Source of the DNA: JBOGDS01 sp050743075
GTDB lineage: Bacteria > Actinomycetota > Actinomycetes > Jiangellales > Jiangellaceae
Length of the DNA: 40,078 bases
Reading direction: 5' to 3'
Assembly: GCA_050743075.1 (NCBI GenBank)
Contig: JBOGDS010000027.1
Span: forward strand, 1-40,078
Shown piece after piece: positions 31,573-39,079 of this stretch. Each line of letters starts with the position of its first letter. Position 1 is the stretch's first letter. The translations under genes and the position numbers were made by a program. Below the pieces are notes generated by a model. It had not been told where the DNA came from. It ran no database searches and saw only the letters and a list, made by a program, of their open reading frames with translations.

Positions 31573-33087
31573 TCAGGGCTTGCCGTTCGATGGACCGAAC
31601 GTGAGAAGGTTCCAGGAGACCGGCGCCAAGTCGGCGTCCAGCCCCTCTGCCTCGATGCGGACCGGTGCGAGCGCCTGAGGGCTCACCCGGTCCGGCTGGG
31701 TTGCGGTGTTGGTGGCGGTCAGGTCGTGGTCTGCGAGCACCACCCGCTCGGCCCAACCGGTGTGCGGCAGTGAGCGGATGTCCACCCGCAGCCGAAGCGG
31801 CCGGCGGCTGCGGTTGACCACGAACACAGACGTCCGGCCGGTGTGGTCGTCGTGCGTGGCGGTGGCGTGTAGTACCGGCACCTCGCCGTAACGGCGCGTC
31901 TCGTGCACCGGCGAGCGGGGTTCCGCCCGGAGCACCCGACCGCGGGCATGCCGGGCGGTAAGCGCGAACGGGTGGAAGGTGGCCTGCCTCCAGGCCGGAC
32001 CACCTGGAAGCGTTCGGATCAGCCCGATCACGTTGACGAGCTGCGCCTGGCACGCCACGGACACGCGGTCGGCGTGGCGCAGCAAGGCCACAAGCAGGCT
32101 GCCGACCACGACGGCGTCGGCAATGGTGAAGTCGTCCTCGATCAGCGTGGGCAGGTCAGCGAAGGGCTGCGCCGACCTGTCCTCCGCGCGGGATTGGTTC
32201 CAGACGTTCCATTCGTCGAATGACAGCGAGAGCCGCTTCGTCGCACCGCTGACGGCGCGCATGTGGTCAGCCGTGGCGACAACCGAGGAGATCATGTCCT
32301 CCATGTCCACGGCCGACGCGAGGAAGCTGTCCAGGTCGCGGTCCGAGGGGTCGTAATAGGTGTGCAGCGAAACGTGGTCGACCAGGTCGTAGGTGTGCTC
32401 GAGGACCGTCGCCTCCCAGGTGCCGAACGTCGGCATCGCCCGGTTCGAGCTCCCGCACGCGACCAGCTCGATCGACGGGTCCACCATCCGCATCGCCTTC
32501 GCCGTCTCAGCGGCGAGCCGCCCGTACTCATCTGGTGTTTTGGCGCCGATCTGCCACGGACCGTCCAGCTCGTTGCCCAGGCACCACAGCCGGACGCCGT
32601 GCGGCTCGGTCGCACCGTTCTTGATCCGAAGGTCCGACCAGTGGGTGTCACCCCGGTGGTTGGTGTACTCCAGCAGGTCGCAGGCTTCCTGCACGCCGCG
32701 AGTACCCAGGTTCACCGCCATCATCGGCTCCACGCCGGCCTGACGTGCCCAGGACATGAACTCGTCAGTGCCGAACGTGTTCGGCTCGACGGCTCGCCAT
32801 GCCAGGTCGAGTCGAGAGGGTCGCTCGTGCACCGGGCCGATGCCGTCCTCCCAGCGGTATCCGGAGACGAAGTTGCCGCCCGGATACCGGACGACGGTCA
32901 CGCCCAGCTCCCGGACCAGTGCCAGCACGTCCCCGCGGTAGCCCTCCGGGGTAGCGGTGGAATGCCCGGGCTCGTAGATCCCGGTGTACACGCAGCGGCC
33001 CATGTGCTCGACGAAGGACCCGAACAGGCGCCGGTCGATGACGCCGACGTCGAACGCGCCATCCAGCACGAGCTGCGCTGTCGTCAC
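31573..33087 (-). CDS. Intracellular alpha-L-arabinofuranosidase, GH51
   Basis: 504 residues with no signal peptide, as usual for GH51 enzymes that act on imported oligosaccharides. The acid/base Glu173 is in WCLGNELDGPWQ and the nucleophile Glu292 in LSFDEWNVW. Other family blocks present are FGSFVEHMGRCVYTGIYEP and VRYPGGNFVSGYRWEDGIGP, and the C-terminal beta-sandwich ends in PVSWNLLTF. The GTG at 33087 is preceded by GAGGAG. It is the first gene of a six-gene minus-strand operon (42 nt to the binding-protein gene) and lies across a 154-nt promoter region from the divergent LacI regulator gene. Confidence 0.96.
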   Translation of the reverse strand: MTTAQLVLDGAFDVGVIDRRLFGSFVEHMGRCVYTGIYEPGHSTATPEGYRGDVLALVRELGVTVVRYPGGNFVSGYRWEDGIGPVHERPSRLDLAWRAVEPNTFGTDEFMSWARQAGVEPMMAVNLGTRGVQEACDLLEYTNHRGDTHWSDLRIKNGATEPHGVRLWCLGNELDGPWQIGAKTPDEYGRLAAETAKAMRMVDPSIELVACGSSNRAMPTFGTWEATVLEHTYDLVDHVSLHTYYDPSDRDLDSFLASAVDMEDMISSVVATADHMRAVSGATKRLSLSFDEWNVWNQSRAEDRSAQPFADLPTLIEDDFTIADAVVVGSLLVALLRHADRVSVACQAQLVNVIGLIRTLPGGPAWRQATFHPFALTARHARGRVLRAEPRSPVHETRRYGEVPVLHATATHDDHTGRTSVFVVNRSRRPLRLRVDIRSLPHTGWAERVVLADHDLTATNTATQPDRVSPQALAPVRIEAEGLDADLAPVSWNLLTFGPSNGKP

Positions 33088-33104
33088 GGCGAACTCCTCG
33101 GCGA

Positions 33105-33120
33105 TGTGAGACTCATCACC
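33105..33120. promoter_or_regulatory. CRP-like motif in the arabinan operon leader
   Basis: TGTGA-GACTCA-TCACC matches nine of ten bases of the TGTGA-N6-TCACA consensus of CRP-family regulators. It lies 18-33 nt upstream of the GH51 start and downstream of the predicted promoter, a position that would suit repression and not activation. A chance match cannot be excluded. Confidence 0.3.
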
Positions 33121-33129
33121 TCCACGACT

Positions 33130-33157
33130 TCTACAACCTTGGTACTAACGTTGTAAA
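33130..33157 (-). promoter_or_regulatory. Arabinan operon promoter overlapped by operator
   Basis: On the minus strand TTTACA (33157-33152) and TGTAGA (33135-33130), 16 nt apart, are plausible -35 and -10 elements. The same bases carry the inverted repeat TACAAC-N12-GTTGTA (33132-33137 and 33150-33155), with an AACGTT core typical of LacI-family half-site junctions. A LacI-type repressor bound here would exclude RNA polymerase. The site is equally placed to autoregulate the divergent lacI-type gene. Confidence 0.6.
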
Positions 33158-33241
33158 GAGGCACGCGCGAAACTCGGTAAGCTCCTGGCTGGATCCGTGG
33201 CCCGATGACACGGCGGCGCTGGGCAGGATGGGGGAGGAACA

Positions 33242-34279
33242 ATGAGCGTAGTGCGCCTGCGCGACGTCGCCGCTCGGGCCGGTGTGTCGATCAAGACCGT
33301 GTCAAACGTGGTCAATGGGTACCCGCACGTGTCCGCTCGTACGCGCGCCCGGGTCGAACAGACCGTTGCCGAACTGAACTACCGGCCGAACATCGCAGCT
33401 CGCAATCTGCGCCAGGCCCGGTCCGGCGTGATCGCGTTGGCTGTTCCGGAAGTGGACATGCCCTACTTCGCCGAGCTGGCACGCAGCGTGATCAAGGCGG
33501 CAGCCGCGCACGGTTGGACCGTGCTGATCGACCAGACTGATGGCCGCCGCGACAACGAGCAGATGGTGCTGGCCGGCATCCGCGACCACCTCATCGACGG
33601 GCTGATCTTCTCGCCGCTTGCCTTGGGCCCGGAGCTGCTCGCCGAACGGACGGACTCCACCCCGCTCGTGCTGCTCGGAGAACGCGTCGAGGCGGGGCCC
33701 GCCGATCACGTCGCGATCGACAACGTCGCAGCGGCGCGCGCGGTTACCCAGCATCTGCTGGCACTGGGACGCCTGCGTATCGCCGCCATCGGTGACCAGC
33801 GCCAGGCCTCCGGCGAGACGGCCCGCCTGCGTCTGACGGGCTATCGCCTGGCGCTGGAGGCGGCGGGCGTGCCGTACGACCCTCGCCTGGTAGTGCCCGC
33901 TCGTACTTACCACCGCGCGGACGGTGCCCGAGCCATGCGCCGGCTGCTCGCCATCGACCAGCCGCCGGACGCCGTCTTCTGCTTCAACGACCTCCTGGCC
34001 CTCGGAGCGCTGCGGACCCTGCACGAACACGGCAAGCGTGTCCCGCAGGACGTGGCCGTGGCCGGCGTCGACGACATCGAAGACGGCCGGTTCTCAGTTC
34101 CCAGCCTCACTACCGTGTCACCGGACAAGGAGGCCATCGCAGAGCATGCGGTGTCCATGCTGGCCGCCCGCCTGGCTGGCGACGATGCAGTCGAGCCGCG
34201 TGACGTCAGGGCGCCCTTCACCCTGCAGGTGCGGGAGAGCACGGTCGGGCGACGGTGGCTGCCCGTTGGCCGAGACTAG
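33242..34279 (+). CDS. LacI family transcriptional regulator
   Basis: 345 residues. The N-terminal helix-turn-helix (RLRDVAARAGVSIKTVSNVVNG) and hinge helix (YRPNIAARNLR) precede a periplasmic-binding-protein-like effector domain (GVIALAVPEVDMPYFAELA to GVDDIEDGRFSVPSLTTVSPD). It is encoded divergently from the arabinan operon and most likely represses it, with arabinose or an arabino-oligosaccharide as inducer. The ATG at 33242 has a strong GGGAGGA 4-5 nt upstream. It is convergent with, and 12 nt from, the cyclopropane synthase gene. Confidence 0.95.
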   Translation: MSVVRLRDVAARAGVSIKTVSNVVNGYPHVSARTRARVEQTVAELNYRPNIAARNLRQARSGVIALAVPEVDMPYFAELARSVIKAAAAHGWTVLIDQTDGRRDNEQMVLAGIRDHLIDGLIFSPLALGPELLAERTDSTPLVLLGERVEAGPADHVAIDNVAAARAVTQHLLALGRLRIAAIGDQRQASGETARLRLTGYRLALEAAGVPYDPRLVVPARTYHRADGARAMRRLLAIDQPPDAVFCFNDLLALGALRTLHEHGKRVPQDVAVAGVDDIEDGRFSVPSLTTVSPDKEAIAEHAVSMLAARLAGDDAVEPRDVRAPFTLQVRESTVGRRWLPVGRD

Positions 34280-34291
34280 TCCGGCTCAGGC

Positions 34292-35584
34292 TCACGTCAC
34301 CCCGAGCCAGGCGCTCCGGGTCTCTGGGAAGCCACTGGAGCCGTCACCGTGCCGGCGTACGGCAAGCACCTGCGCGATCCCGATACGCCCGACGTCGAAC
34401 GACAACGCCGAACCGGTCATGTAGAGCCGCCACACCCTGGCCCGTCCCTCCCCGGCCAGTGATACGGCGCGGTCCCAGCCGGCTTCCAGGTTCGCCACCC
34501 AACTGCGCAAGGTACGGGCGTAGTGCTCCCGCAGGCTCTCGACGTCGCGGACCTCGAGGTCGCCGCCTTCGATCGCGTTGACGACGTCGCCGATCGGCAA
34601 CAACTCGCCGTCGGGAAAGACGAAGGCGTCGATGAACGACCGCCCGGCGCGACCCGGACCGGGGCGGCGGACGATCTGGTGGTTGAGCAGCCGGCCGCCC
34701 GGCACCAGCAGGTCGTGCAGCGTACGAGCGTACTGACCCCAGCGCTCAGCACCGAGGTGCTCGGCCATACCGATGCTTGCGACGGCGTCGAACGGGTCGT
34801 CGGTGAGGTCTCGCCAGTCCTGGACCCGGATGTCGACAGTGTCGGACAGACCCGCCGCGAAGACCCGCTTGCGCGCGTACTCGGCCTGCTCCTGCGACAA
34901 CGTGATGCCGACCGCCTCGACACCGTGCTCGCGTGCGGCATGGATGACCAGGGAGCCCCAGCCGCAGCCGACGTCGAGCAGCCGCATGCCCGGCTGGAGG
35001 CCGAGCTTGCGGCAGATGAGTTCGAGCTTGTCCCGCTGGGCATCGTCCAGCGTGCCGTCCGGTCGTGCCCAGTACGCGCAGGAGTACACCATCGACGGGC
35101 CCAGCACGATCTCGTAGAACTCGTTGCCCACGTCGTAGTGATGCGTGACGGCTCGCCGGTCGCGGCTCTTCGAGTGCCGGTCTCCGGTGAGCGCGATCTC
35201 CTCCGGCGGCGGCTTCGGCGCCGGACCGACCGCGCCGAGCAGGACCGCAGCCCGCAGGACCTCGGCGCGCTCGCTCGGCGTCAGATGCCGTCGCCTGGCG
35301 ACGTCGCGCCCGACGGTTTCCAGCCGGGTCAGCGCCTCCTCGAGATCGCCTTCGATGTCGATCTCGCCGGCCACCCAGGCCCGGCCGAGCCCGACCTCGT
35401 CGGGCTGCCACAGCAGCCGCCGCAGTGCACGCCGGGTGTTGACGACCAGGGTGGGGCCGTCCGACGCACCGGCCTGGCTGCCGTCCCAGGCGCGGACGTG
35501 CAGCGGGACCTGCCCCCCGAGGAGCCGCTCCAGGACCAACGCCACCCGGTCGGCCACGCCGGTGCCGGGCTTCGCCGCCTTCAC
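34292..35584 (-). CDS. Cyclopropane-fatty-acyl-phospholipid synthase family methyltransferase
   Basis: 430 residues, class I SAM-dependent methyltransferase preceded by an N-terminal domain (LVVNTRRALRRLLWQPDEVGLGRAWVAGEIDIEGDLEEAL) typical of the family. The SAM motif is LLDVGCGWGS, and the family hallmarks HYDVGNEFYEIVLGPSMVYSCAYW and GVEAVGITLSQEQAEYA are intact. The likely reaction is methylene or methyl transfer to unsaturated acyl chains of membrane phospholipids. GGAGG lies 9 nt before the GTG at 35584 and 6 nt before an in-frame TTG at 35587; either could be used. The gene follows ndh by only about 25 nt, so it is probably in the same Rex-responsive transcript. Confidence 0.94.
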   Translation of the reverse strand: MKAAKPGTGVADRVALVLERLLGGQVPLHVRAWDGSQAGASDGPTLVVNTRRALRRLLWQPDEVGLGRAWVAGEIDIEGDLEEALTRLETVGRDVARRRHLTPSERAEVLRAAVLLGAVGPAPKPPPEEIALTGDRHSKSRDRRAVTHHYDVGNEFYEIVLGPSMVYSCAYWARPDGTLDDAQRDKLELICRKLGLQPGMRLLDVGCGWGSLVIHAAREHGVEAVGITLSQEQAEYARKRVFAAGLSDTVDIRVQDWRDLTDDPFDAVASIGMAEHLGAERWGQYARTLHDLLVPGGRLLNHQIVRRPGPGRAGRSFIDAFVFPDGELLPIGDVVNAIEGGDLEVRDVESLREHYARTLRSWVANLEAGWDRAVSLAGEGRARVWRLYMTGSALSFDVGRIGIAQVLAVRRHGDGSSGFPETRSAWLGVT

Positions 35585-35611
35585 CAATCCGGGCCTCCTT
35601 CCACAGGACGC

Positions 35612-36979
35612 TCAGCACCCAGCGTACTGCCCGCCCGCGCCCCGTTGATCATGATCAACCAGGCGGTGGGGGACGGCGGCGCGACGGAACTCGTCGCGCG
35701 GCACGTGTATCCGGCCCAGCGAGACGGCCTCGCGTCGGAAGAAGAGGGCCAGCGTCCAGTCCAGCACGATGCGGACCTTGCGGTTGAGCGTCGGCATCCG
35801 GCTCAGGTGGTAGGTCCGGTGCATGAACCAGGCCGGGAAGCCCTTGAGCTTGACGCCGTAGACCTCGGCGACGCCCTCGTGCAGGCCCAGGCTCGCGACC
35901 GAGCCGACGTACTTGTGCCGGTAGTCCTCGGGTGCACGGCCGCGCATCACCGCGGCCACGTTGTCGCCGAGCCGCTTGGCCTGTCGCACGGCGTGTTGAG
36001 CGTTCGGCCCGACGGTGGTGCCAGGGACGTCGGAGGTCAGGTCGGGAACAGCCGCGCAGTCGCCGGCAGCCCACGCGTTGTCGACGCCGTCGATCCGCAG
36101 GTCCGCGCGGCACCGGATCCGGCCCTTCTCGTCGAGGGGCAGGTCGGTGTTCGCCAGTACCGGGTTGGCCTTCGCTCCGGCGGTCCAGATCAGCGTGTCG
36201 CTGTCGAGCTCGGTGCCGTCGTCGAGCACCACGTGTCCGTCGACGCACGACGCCAGCCTGGTGTCGAGCCGCACCTCGATGCCGTGCCGCCGCAGCTCTT
36301 CGACGGTGTACTCGCCCATGCTCGGGCTGACCTCGGGCAGGATGCGGCCGGCTGCCTCGACCAGGATCCAGCGCATGTGGTGGGGCTCGAGGTACGGGTA
36401 GTACTTCAAGGCGGCCTTCGCCATGTCCTGCAGCTCGGCCAGCGCCTCGACGCCCGCGTAACCCCCACCGACGACGACGAAGCTCAACGCCCGGCGCCGT
36501 ACGTCCTCGTCCGCGGTAGAAGCGGCCACGTCGAGCCGGTCGAGCACGTGGTTCCGCAGCGCGATGGCCTCTTCGACCTGCTTGAAGCCGATGCCGAAGT
36601 CCGCGAGCCCAGGGATGGGAAGTGTCCGAGCCACCGAGCCGAGCGCGACGACGAGGACGTCGTAGGGCAGGTCGTATGCGTCGCCGACCCGGGGCACGAT
36701 CCGCGCCTTCCGCTCGGCGTGGCTGATCTGCATTACCTCGCCGGTGATGACCTGGCTCTGCTTCAACACCCGTCGCAGCGGGACGACGACGTGGCGGGGT
36801 TCCAGCGATCCGGCGGCAGCTTCGGGCAGGAACGGCTGGTAGGTCATGTACGACCGCGGGTCGACCACGGTGATCCGCACATTGCGCCAGCGCAGCTTCC
36901 GCTGCAGCCGCAGTGCCGTGTACATGCCGACGTAGCCGCCACCGACGATCAGTATCCGGGGCACGTTCTCTTCAGCCAC
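35612..36979 (-). CDS. ndh: Type II NADH dehydrogenase (NDH-2)
   Basis: 455 residues. FAD-binding GGGYVGMY (residues 13-20) is near the N-terminus, the NADH-binding GGGYAGVE starts at 171, and NAWAAGDCAAVP is the second FAD motif. The C-terminal YRHKYVGSVASLGLHEGVAEVYGVKLKGFPAWFMHRTYHLSRMP and following hydrophobic helix are the membrane-attachment region of NDH-2. It transfers electrons from NADH to menaquinone without pumping protons. The GTG at 36979 lies six nt after a predicted -10 element, implying a leaderless mRNA. A perfect Rex operator lies just upstream. The last 20 or so residues are encoded partly by a perfect palindrome, an odd extension. Confidence 0.95.
   Translation of the reverse strand: MAEENVPRILIVGGGYVGMYTALRLQRKLRWRNVRITVVDPRSYMTYQPFLPEAAAGSLEPRHVVVPLRRVLKQSQVITGEVMQISHAERKARIVPRVGDAYDLPYDVLVVALGSVARTLPIPGLADFGIGFKQVEEAIALRNHVLDRLDVAASTADEDVRRRALSFVVVGGGYAGVEALAELQDMAKAALKYYPYLEPHHMRWILVEAAGRILPEVSPSMGEYTVEELRRHGIEVRLDTRLASCVDGHVVLDDGTELDSDTLIWTAGAKANPVLANTDLPLDEKGRIRCRADLRIDGVDNAWAAGDCAAVPDLTSDVPGTTVGPNAQHAVRQAKRLGDNVAAVMRGRAPEDYRHKYVGSVASLGLHEGVAEVYGVKLKGFPAWFMHRTYHLSRMPTLNRKVRIVLDWTLALFFRREAVSLGRIHVPRDEFRRAAVPHRLVDHDQRGAGGQYAGC
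35644..35659. repeat. Perfect 16-bp palindrome in the 3' end of ndh
   Basis: GTTGATCATGATCAAC reads the same on both strands. It encodes part of the C-terminal extension of NDH-2 (VDHDQ) and lies 60-75 nt upstream of the cyclopropane synthase start. The TTGATC/GATCA ends resemble the ends of the two 52-nt hairpin elements. Confidence 0.6.
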
Positions 36980-36985
36980 GATCTC

Positions 36986-37015
36986 AGCCTAGCGTCCTTG
37001 TGAACCGATTCACAA
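36986..37015 (-). promoter_or_regulatory. ndh promoter, leaderless
   Basis: On the minus strand TTGTGA (37015-37010), an 18-nt spacer and TAGGCT (36991-36986) make a good actinobacterial promoter. Only six nt separate the -10 from the GTG start at 36979, so the transcript would begin at or within one or two bases of the start codon. No ribosome-binding site is seen, which agrees. Confidence 0.65.
36998..37015. promoter_or_regulatory. Rex operator upstream of ndh
   Basis: The 18 bases TTGTGAACCGATTCACAA are a perfect TTGTGAA-N4-TTCACAA palindrome, the established operator of the NADH/NAD+-sensing repressor Rex. It overlaps the -35 element of the ndh promoter. High NADH would release Rex and allow NDH-2 synthesis. 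The rex gene itself is not in the window. Confidence 0.93.
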
Positions 37016-37035
37016 TCGTCTAGGTGGTGCCGCCT

Positions 37036-37087
37036 TGATCCACGGATGGTTGGTGGGCCTCTGACCCCACCAGACGTCCGTCGATCA
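37036..37087 (-). terminator. 52-nt two-tier hairpin element (copy 2), likely terminator of the uracil-DNA glycosylase gene
   Basis: The outer stem has 11 pairs with one mismatch (37036-37046 with 37077-37087). The inner stem is seven perfect pairs (37051-37057 with 37066-37072) around an 8-nt loop. The element starts 5 nt after the stop of the glycosylase gene. Read on the minus strand its core is GTGGGG-TCAGAGG-CCCAC, close to copy 1 at 3026-3077, while the stem bases differ in compensating ways. Confidence 0.7.
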
Positions 37088-37092
37088 TGCGC

Positions 37093-37926
37093 TCAGGTGC
37101 GAGCTGCCTGCCCGAGCACCGCGTCGAGCATGCCCTCGGTGAGCTTGCCGGTGAACGTGTTCTGCTGGCTCGGGTGGTAGCTCCCCAGGAGCCGCACCGC
37201 GCCGCGCGGACCGTCGAGCATGACATCGGCGCCGTGACCGAAGCGGGGCCGCGGACGTGGGACGGCAAGCCCGTTGCGGGCCAGCGTGCCCAGTGCGGCA
37301 AGCCACCCGAACGAGCCCAGCGCCACGACGCAGCGCAGGCTCTCGAGCACCAGCGCCACCTCCCGGTCCAACCACTGAGCGCAGGTGTCGCGCTCGGCCG
37401 GGGTGGGCTTGTTGGCCGGCGGCGCACAGCGCACTGCGGCGACGACCCGCGCTCCCCGCAGTCGCAACCCATCGCCGGCGTGCACCGACGTCGGCTGCGT
37501 CGCCAGCCCGGCCCGATGCAGCGCGGCGAAGAGCCAGTCGCCGCTCCGGTCCCCGGTGAAGACACGGCCGGTCCGGTTGGCGCCGTGTGCCGCTGGCGCT
37601 AGGCCCACGACGAGCACTCGCGGCGAAGAGTCGCCCCAACCGGGCGCCGGTCGGCCCCAGTAGGGCTGATTGGCGAACGCACGCCGCTTCGTCGTCGCGA
37701 CCTCTTCGCGCCACGCGACCAGGCGTGTGCAGGCCCGGCAGACCGACGACCGTGCCGTGAGCTCGCGCAGGTCGGCCCCGGCCGCGAGTGCCGCGACCGC
37801 GGCGGCATCGTGGGCTACTGGTGTCGCCGGCGTCGCGACGTCGTCGGGCCACCCGGCCCCCGGCGGAACGGGGCTGGGGAACGCCCGGCCAGCCGCCGGA
37901 TTCGGCAGACCGCCGACGGGATGCAT
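37093..37926 (-). CDS. Uracil-DNA glycosylase family 5 (UdgB-like, Fe-S)
   Basis: 277 residues from the ATG at 37926; the frame is open further upstream, but that stretch is antisense to the Uma2 gene. Four cysteines (Cys63, Cys66, Cys167, Cys182) fit the 4Fe-4S cluster of family 4/5 enzymes. Motif A is GLAPAAHGANRTGRVFTGD (about 108-126), with the Ala-His pair that distinguishes family 5 from family 4, and motif B is YHPSQQNTFTGKL (His251). It should excise uracil and related deaminated bases from DNA. It is monocistronic, with a hairpin element directly after its stop and divergent from the Uma2 gene. Confidence 0.93.
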   Translation of the reverse strand: MHPVGGLPNPAAGRAFPSPVPPGAGWPDDVATPATPVAHDAAAVAALAAGADLRELTARSSVCRACTRLVAWREEVATTKRRAFANQPYWGRPAPGWGDSSPRVLVVGLAPAAHGANRTGRVFTGDRSGDWLFAALHRAGLATQPTSVHAGDGLRLRGARVVAAVRCAPPANKPTPAERDTCAQWLDREVALVLESLRCVVALGSFGWLAALGTLARNGLAVPRPRPRFGHGADVMLDGPRGAVRLLGSYHPSQQNTFTGKLTEGMLDAVLGQAART

Positions 37927-38058
37927 CCGCACAGTGTGGCCCGAGACCGCCGCTGTGGATATCGGCGGGCGGGCTCGTCGGGCTACCAGGCTGGACGCAA
38001 TGACGACGGCCTGGCACGAGGAGCACGACATTGCCCGCATCGAACCACAAGGAGCACC

Positions 38059-38661
38059 ATGGCTGTCATGAGCGCAGCGCCGGTTCACGATCCACCGCCC
38101 TGGAGCACCATCCCGCGCGGCCGGCCCTTCGAACACGCCGACCTCGAGGCGATGCCCGATGACGGGCGCCGTTACGAGATCATCGACGGGGTGCTCATCG
38201 TGACGCCAGGGCCATCGATGCGTCATCAGGACCGCTGCTTCAACCTGGCGACCCTCCTGCGCACGGCTCGGCCGAGCCGCGAATGGAAGGTGCTGTTCGC
38301 CCCGTTCGACGTGCGGCTCGCCGACAGCACGGTCGAGCCCGACGTGCTCGTCGCCCGCGCGTCCGAGTTCACCGAAAAGGATCTCCCCAGCGCGCCGGCG
38401 CTGGCCGTCGAGATCCTCTCCCCCAGCACGCAGCGCCTCGACCTCACGCTCAAGCGAGCGCGGTACGAAGCGGCCGGCACGCCGGCGTACTGGGTCGTCG
38501 ACCCCGACCCCGACAACCCGAGCCTGCAAGCCTGGGAGCTGCGCGACGCCATCTACGTCGAGGTCGCGCATGTCCACGCCGACGAACCGTTCAGCACCGA
38601 CGTGCCCTACCCGATCAGCTTCACACCCGCCGATCTCGTCCGCGACCCCGACTTCGATTGA
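38059..38661 (+). CDS. Uma2 family protein (PD-(D/E)xK endonuclease fold)
   Basis: 200 residues. RRYEIIDGVLIVTPGPSMRHQ, VEPDVLVA (Asp95), LAVEILSPSTQRLDLTLKR (Glu118, Lys132) and YEAAGTPAYWVVDPD define the Uma2/DUF820 family, with the nuclease acids and lysine present. These proteins are multiplied in cyanobacteria and actinobacteria; function is not settled. The ATG at 38059 has AAGGAG 4 nt upstream; a second in-frame ATG at 38068 is possible. It ends 1 nt before the stop of the convergent membrane-protein gene. Confidence 0.92.
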   Translation: MAVMSAAPVHDPPPWSTIPRGRPFEHADLEAMPDDGRRYEIIDGVLIVTPGPSMRHQDRCFNLATLLRTARPSREWKVLFAPFDVRLADSTVEPDVLVARASEFTEKDLPSAPALAVEILSPSTQRLDLTLKRARYEAAGTPAYWVVDPDPDNPSLQAWELRDAIYVEVAHVHADEPFSTDVPYPISFTPADLVRDPDFD

Positions 38662-38662
38662 C

Positions 38663-39079
38663 TCACGTCGCAGCGCGGCGGCTGGCGGGTGTCATCGCGA
38701 ACCCGCCGACGAACAGTGCCAGCGCTGCGGGCAGGTAGAACAGCCCGATGCTGAACCCGGCGAGAAGAGCGAACAACAGGTAGAGCGCGCCGAGCCCGAT
38801 CACCCAGGCGCGGTGGCCCGTGATCAGGGCGAGAAGCGGGAAGGCGATCGGAACCGCGCGAGCCGCCAGCACCGACACGCCTTCGCTCTCGAGCAACGAC
38901 ACGTGCTGTGTCACCGCGGTGCCGCCGCCGGGTGACGCCGTCTCGGTCAGCGACGTGCCCAGCGGCACGACCAGCAGCGCCGACGACACCACGGCAGTCC
39001 ACCCGAGCGAAACCCAGAGCCAGGGTGATGTCGTGCGGCGCACCCGAGCAGCGGACCACGCCGGCGGCGCGATGTCCAC
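38663..39079 (-). CDS. Small membrane protein of unknown function
   Basis: 138 residues with four hydrophobic segments: about 20-43 (WLWVSLGWTAVVSSALLVVPLG), 72-87, 90-110 and 110-130. The segment between the first and second helix (ETASPGGGTAVTQHVSLLESEGVSVLAAR) is polar and probably outside. No family is recognised. Its GTG start follows the DUF501 stop codon without a spacer, so it is in the same operon. It ends one base from the Uma2 stop on the other strand. Confidence 0.7.
   Translation of the reverse strand: MDIAPPAWSAARVRRTTSPWLWVSLGWTAVVSSALLVVPLGTSLTETASPGGGTAVTQHVSLLESEGVSVLAARAVPIAFPLLALITGHRAWVIGLGALYLLFALLAGFSIGLFYLPAALALFVGGFAMTPASRRAAT

Noticed and set aside
34523..37003. Plus-strand 826-codon open frame
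   Set aside because: It spans two well-supported minus-strand genes (cyclopropane synthase and ndh) and has shadow composition.
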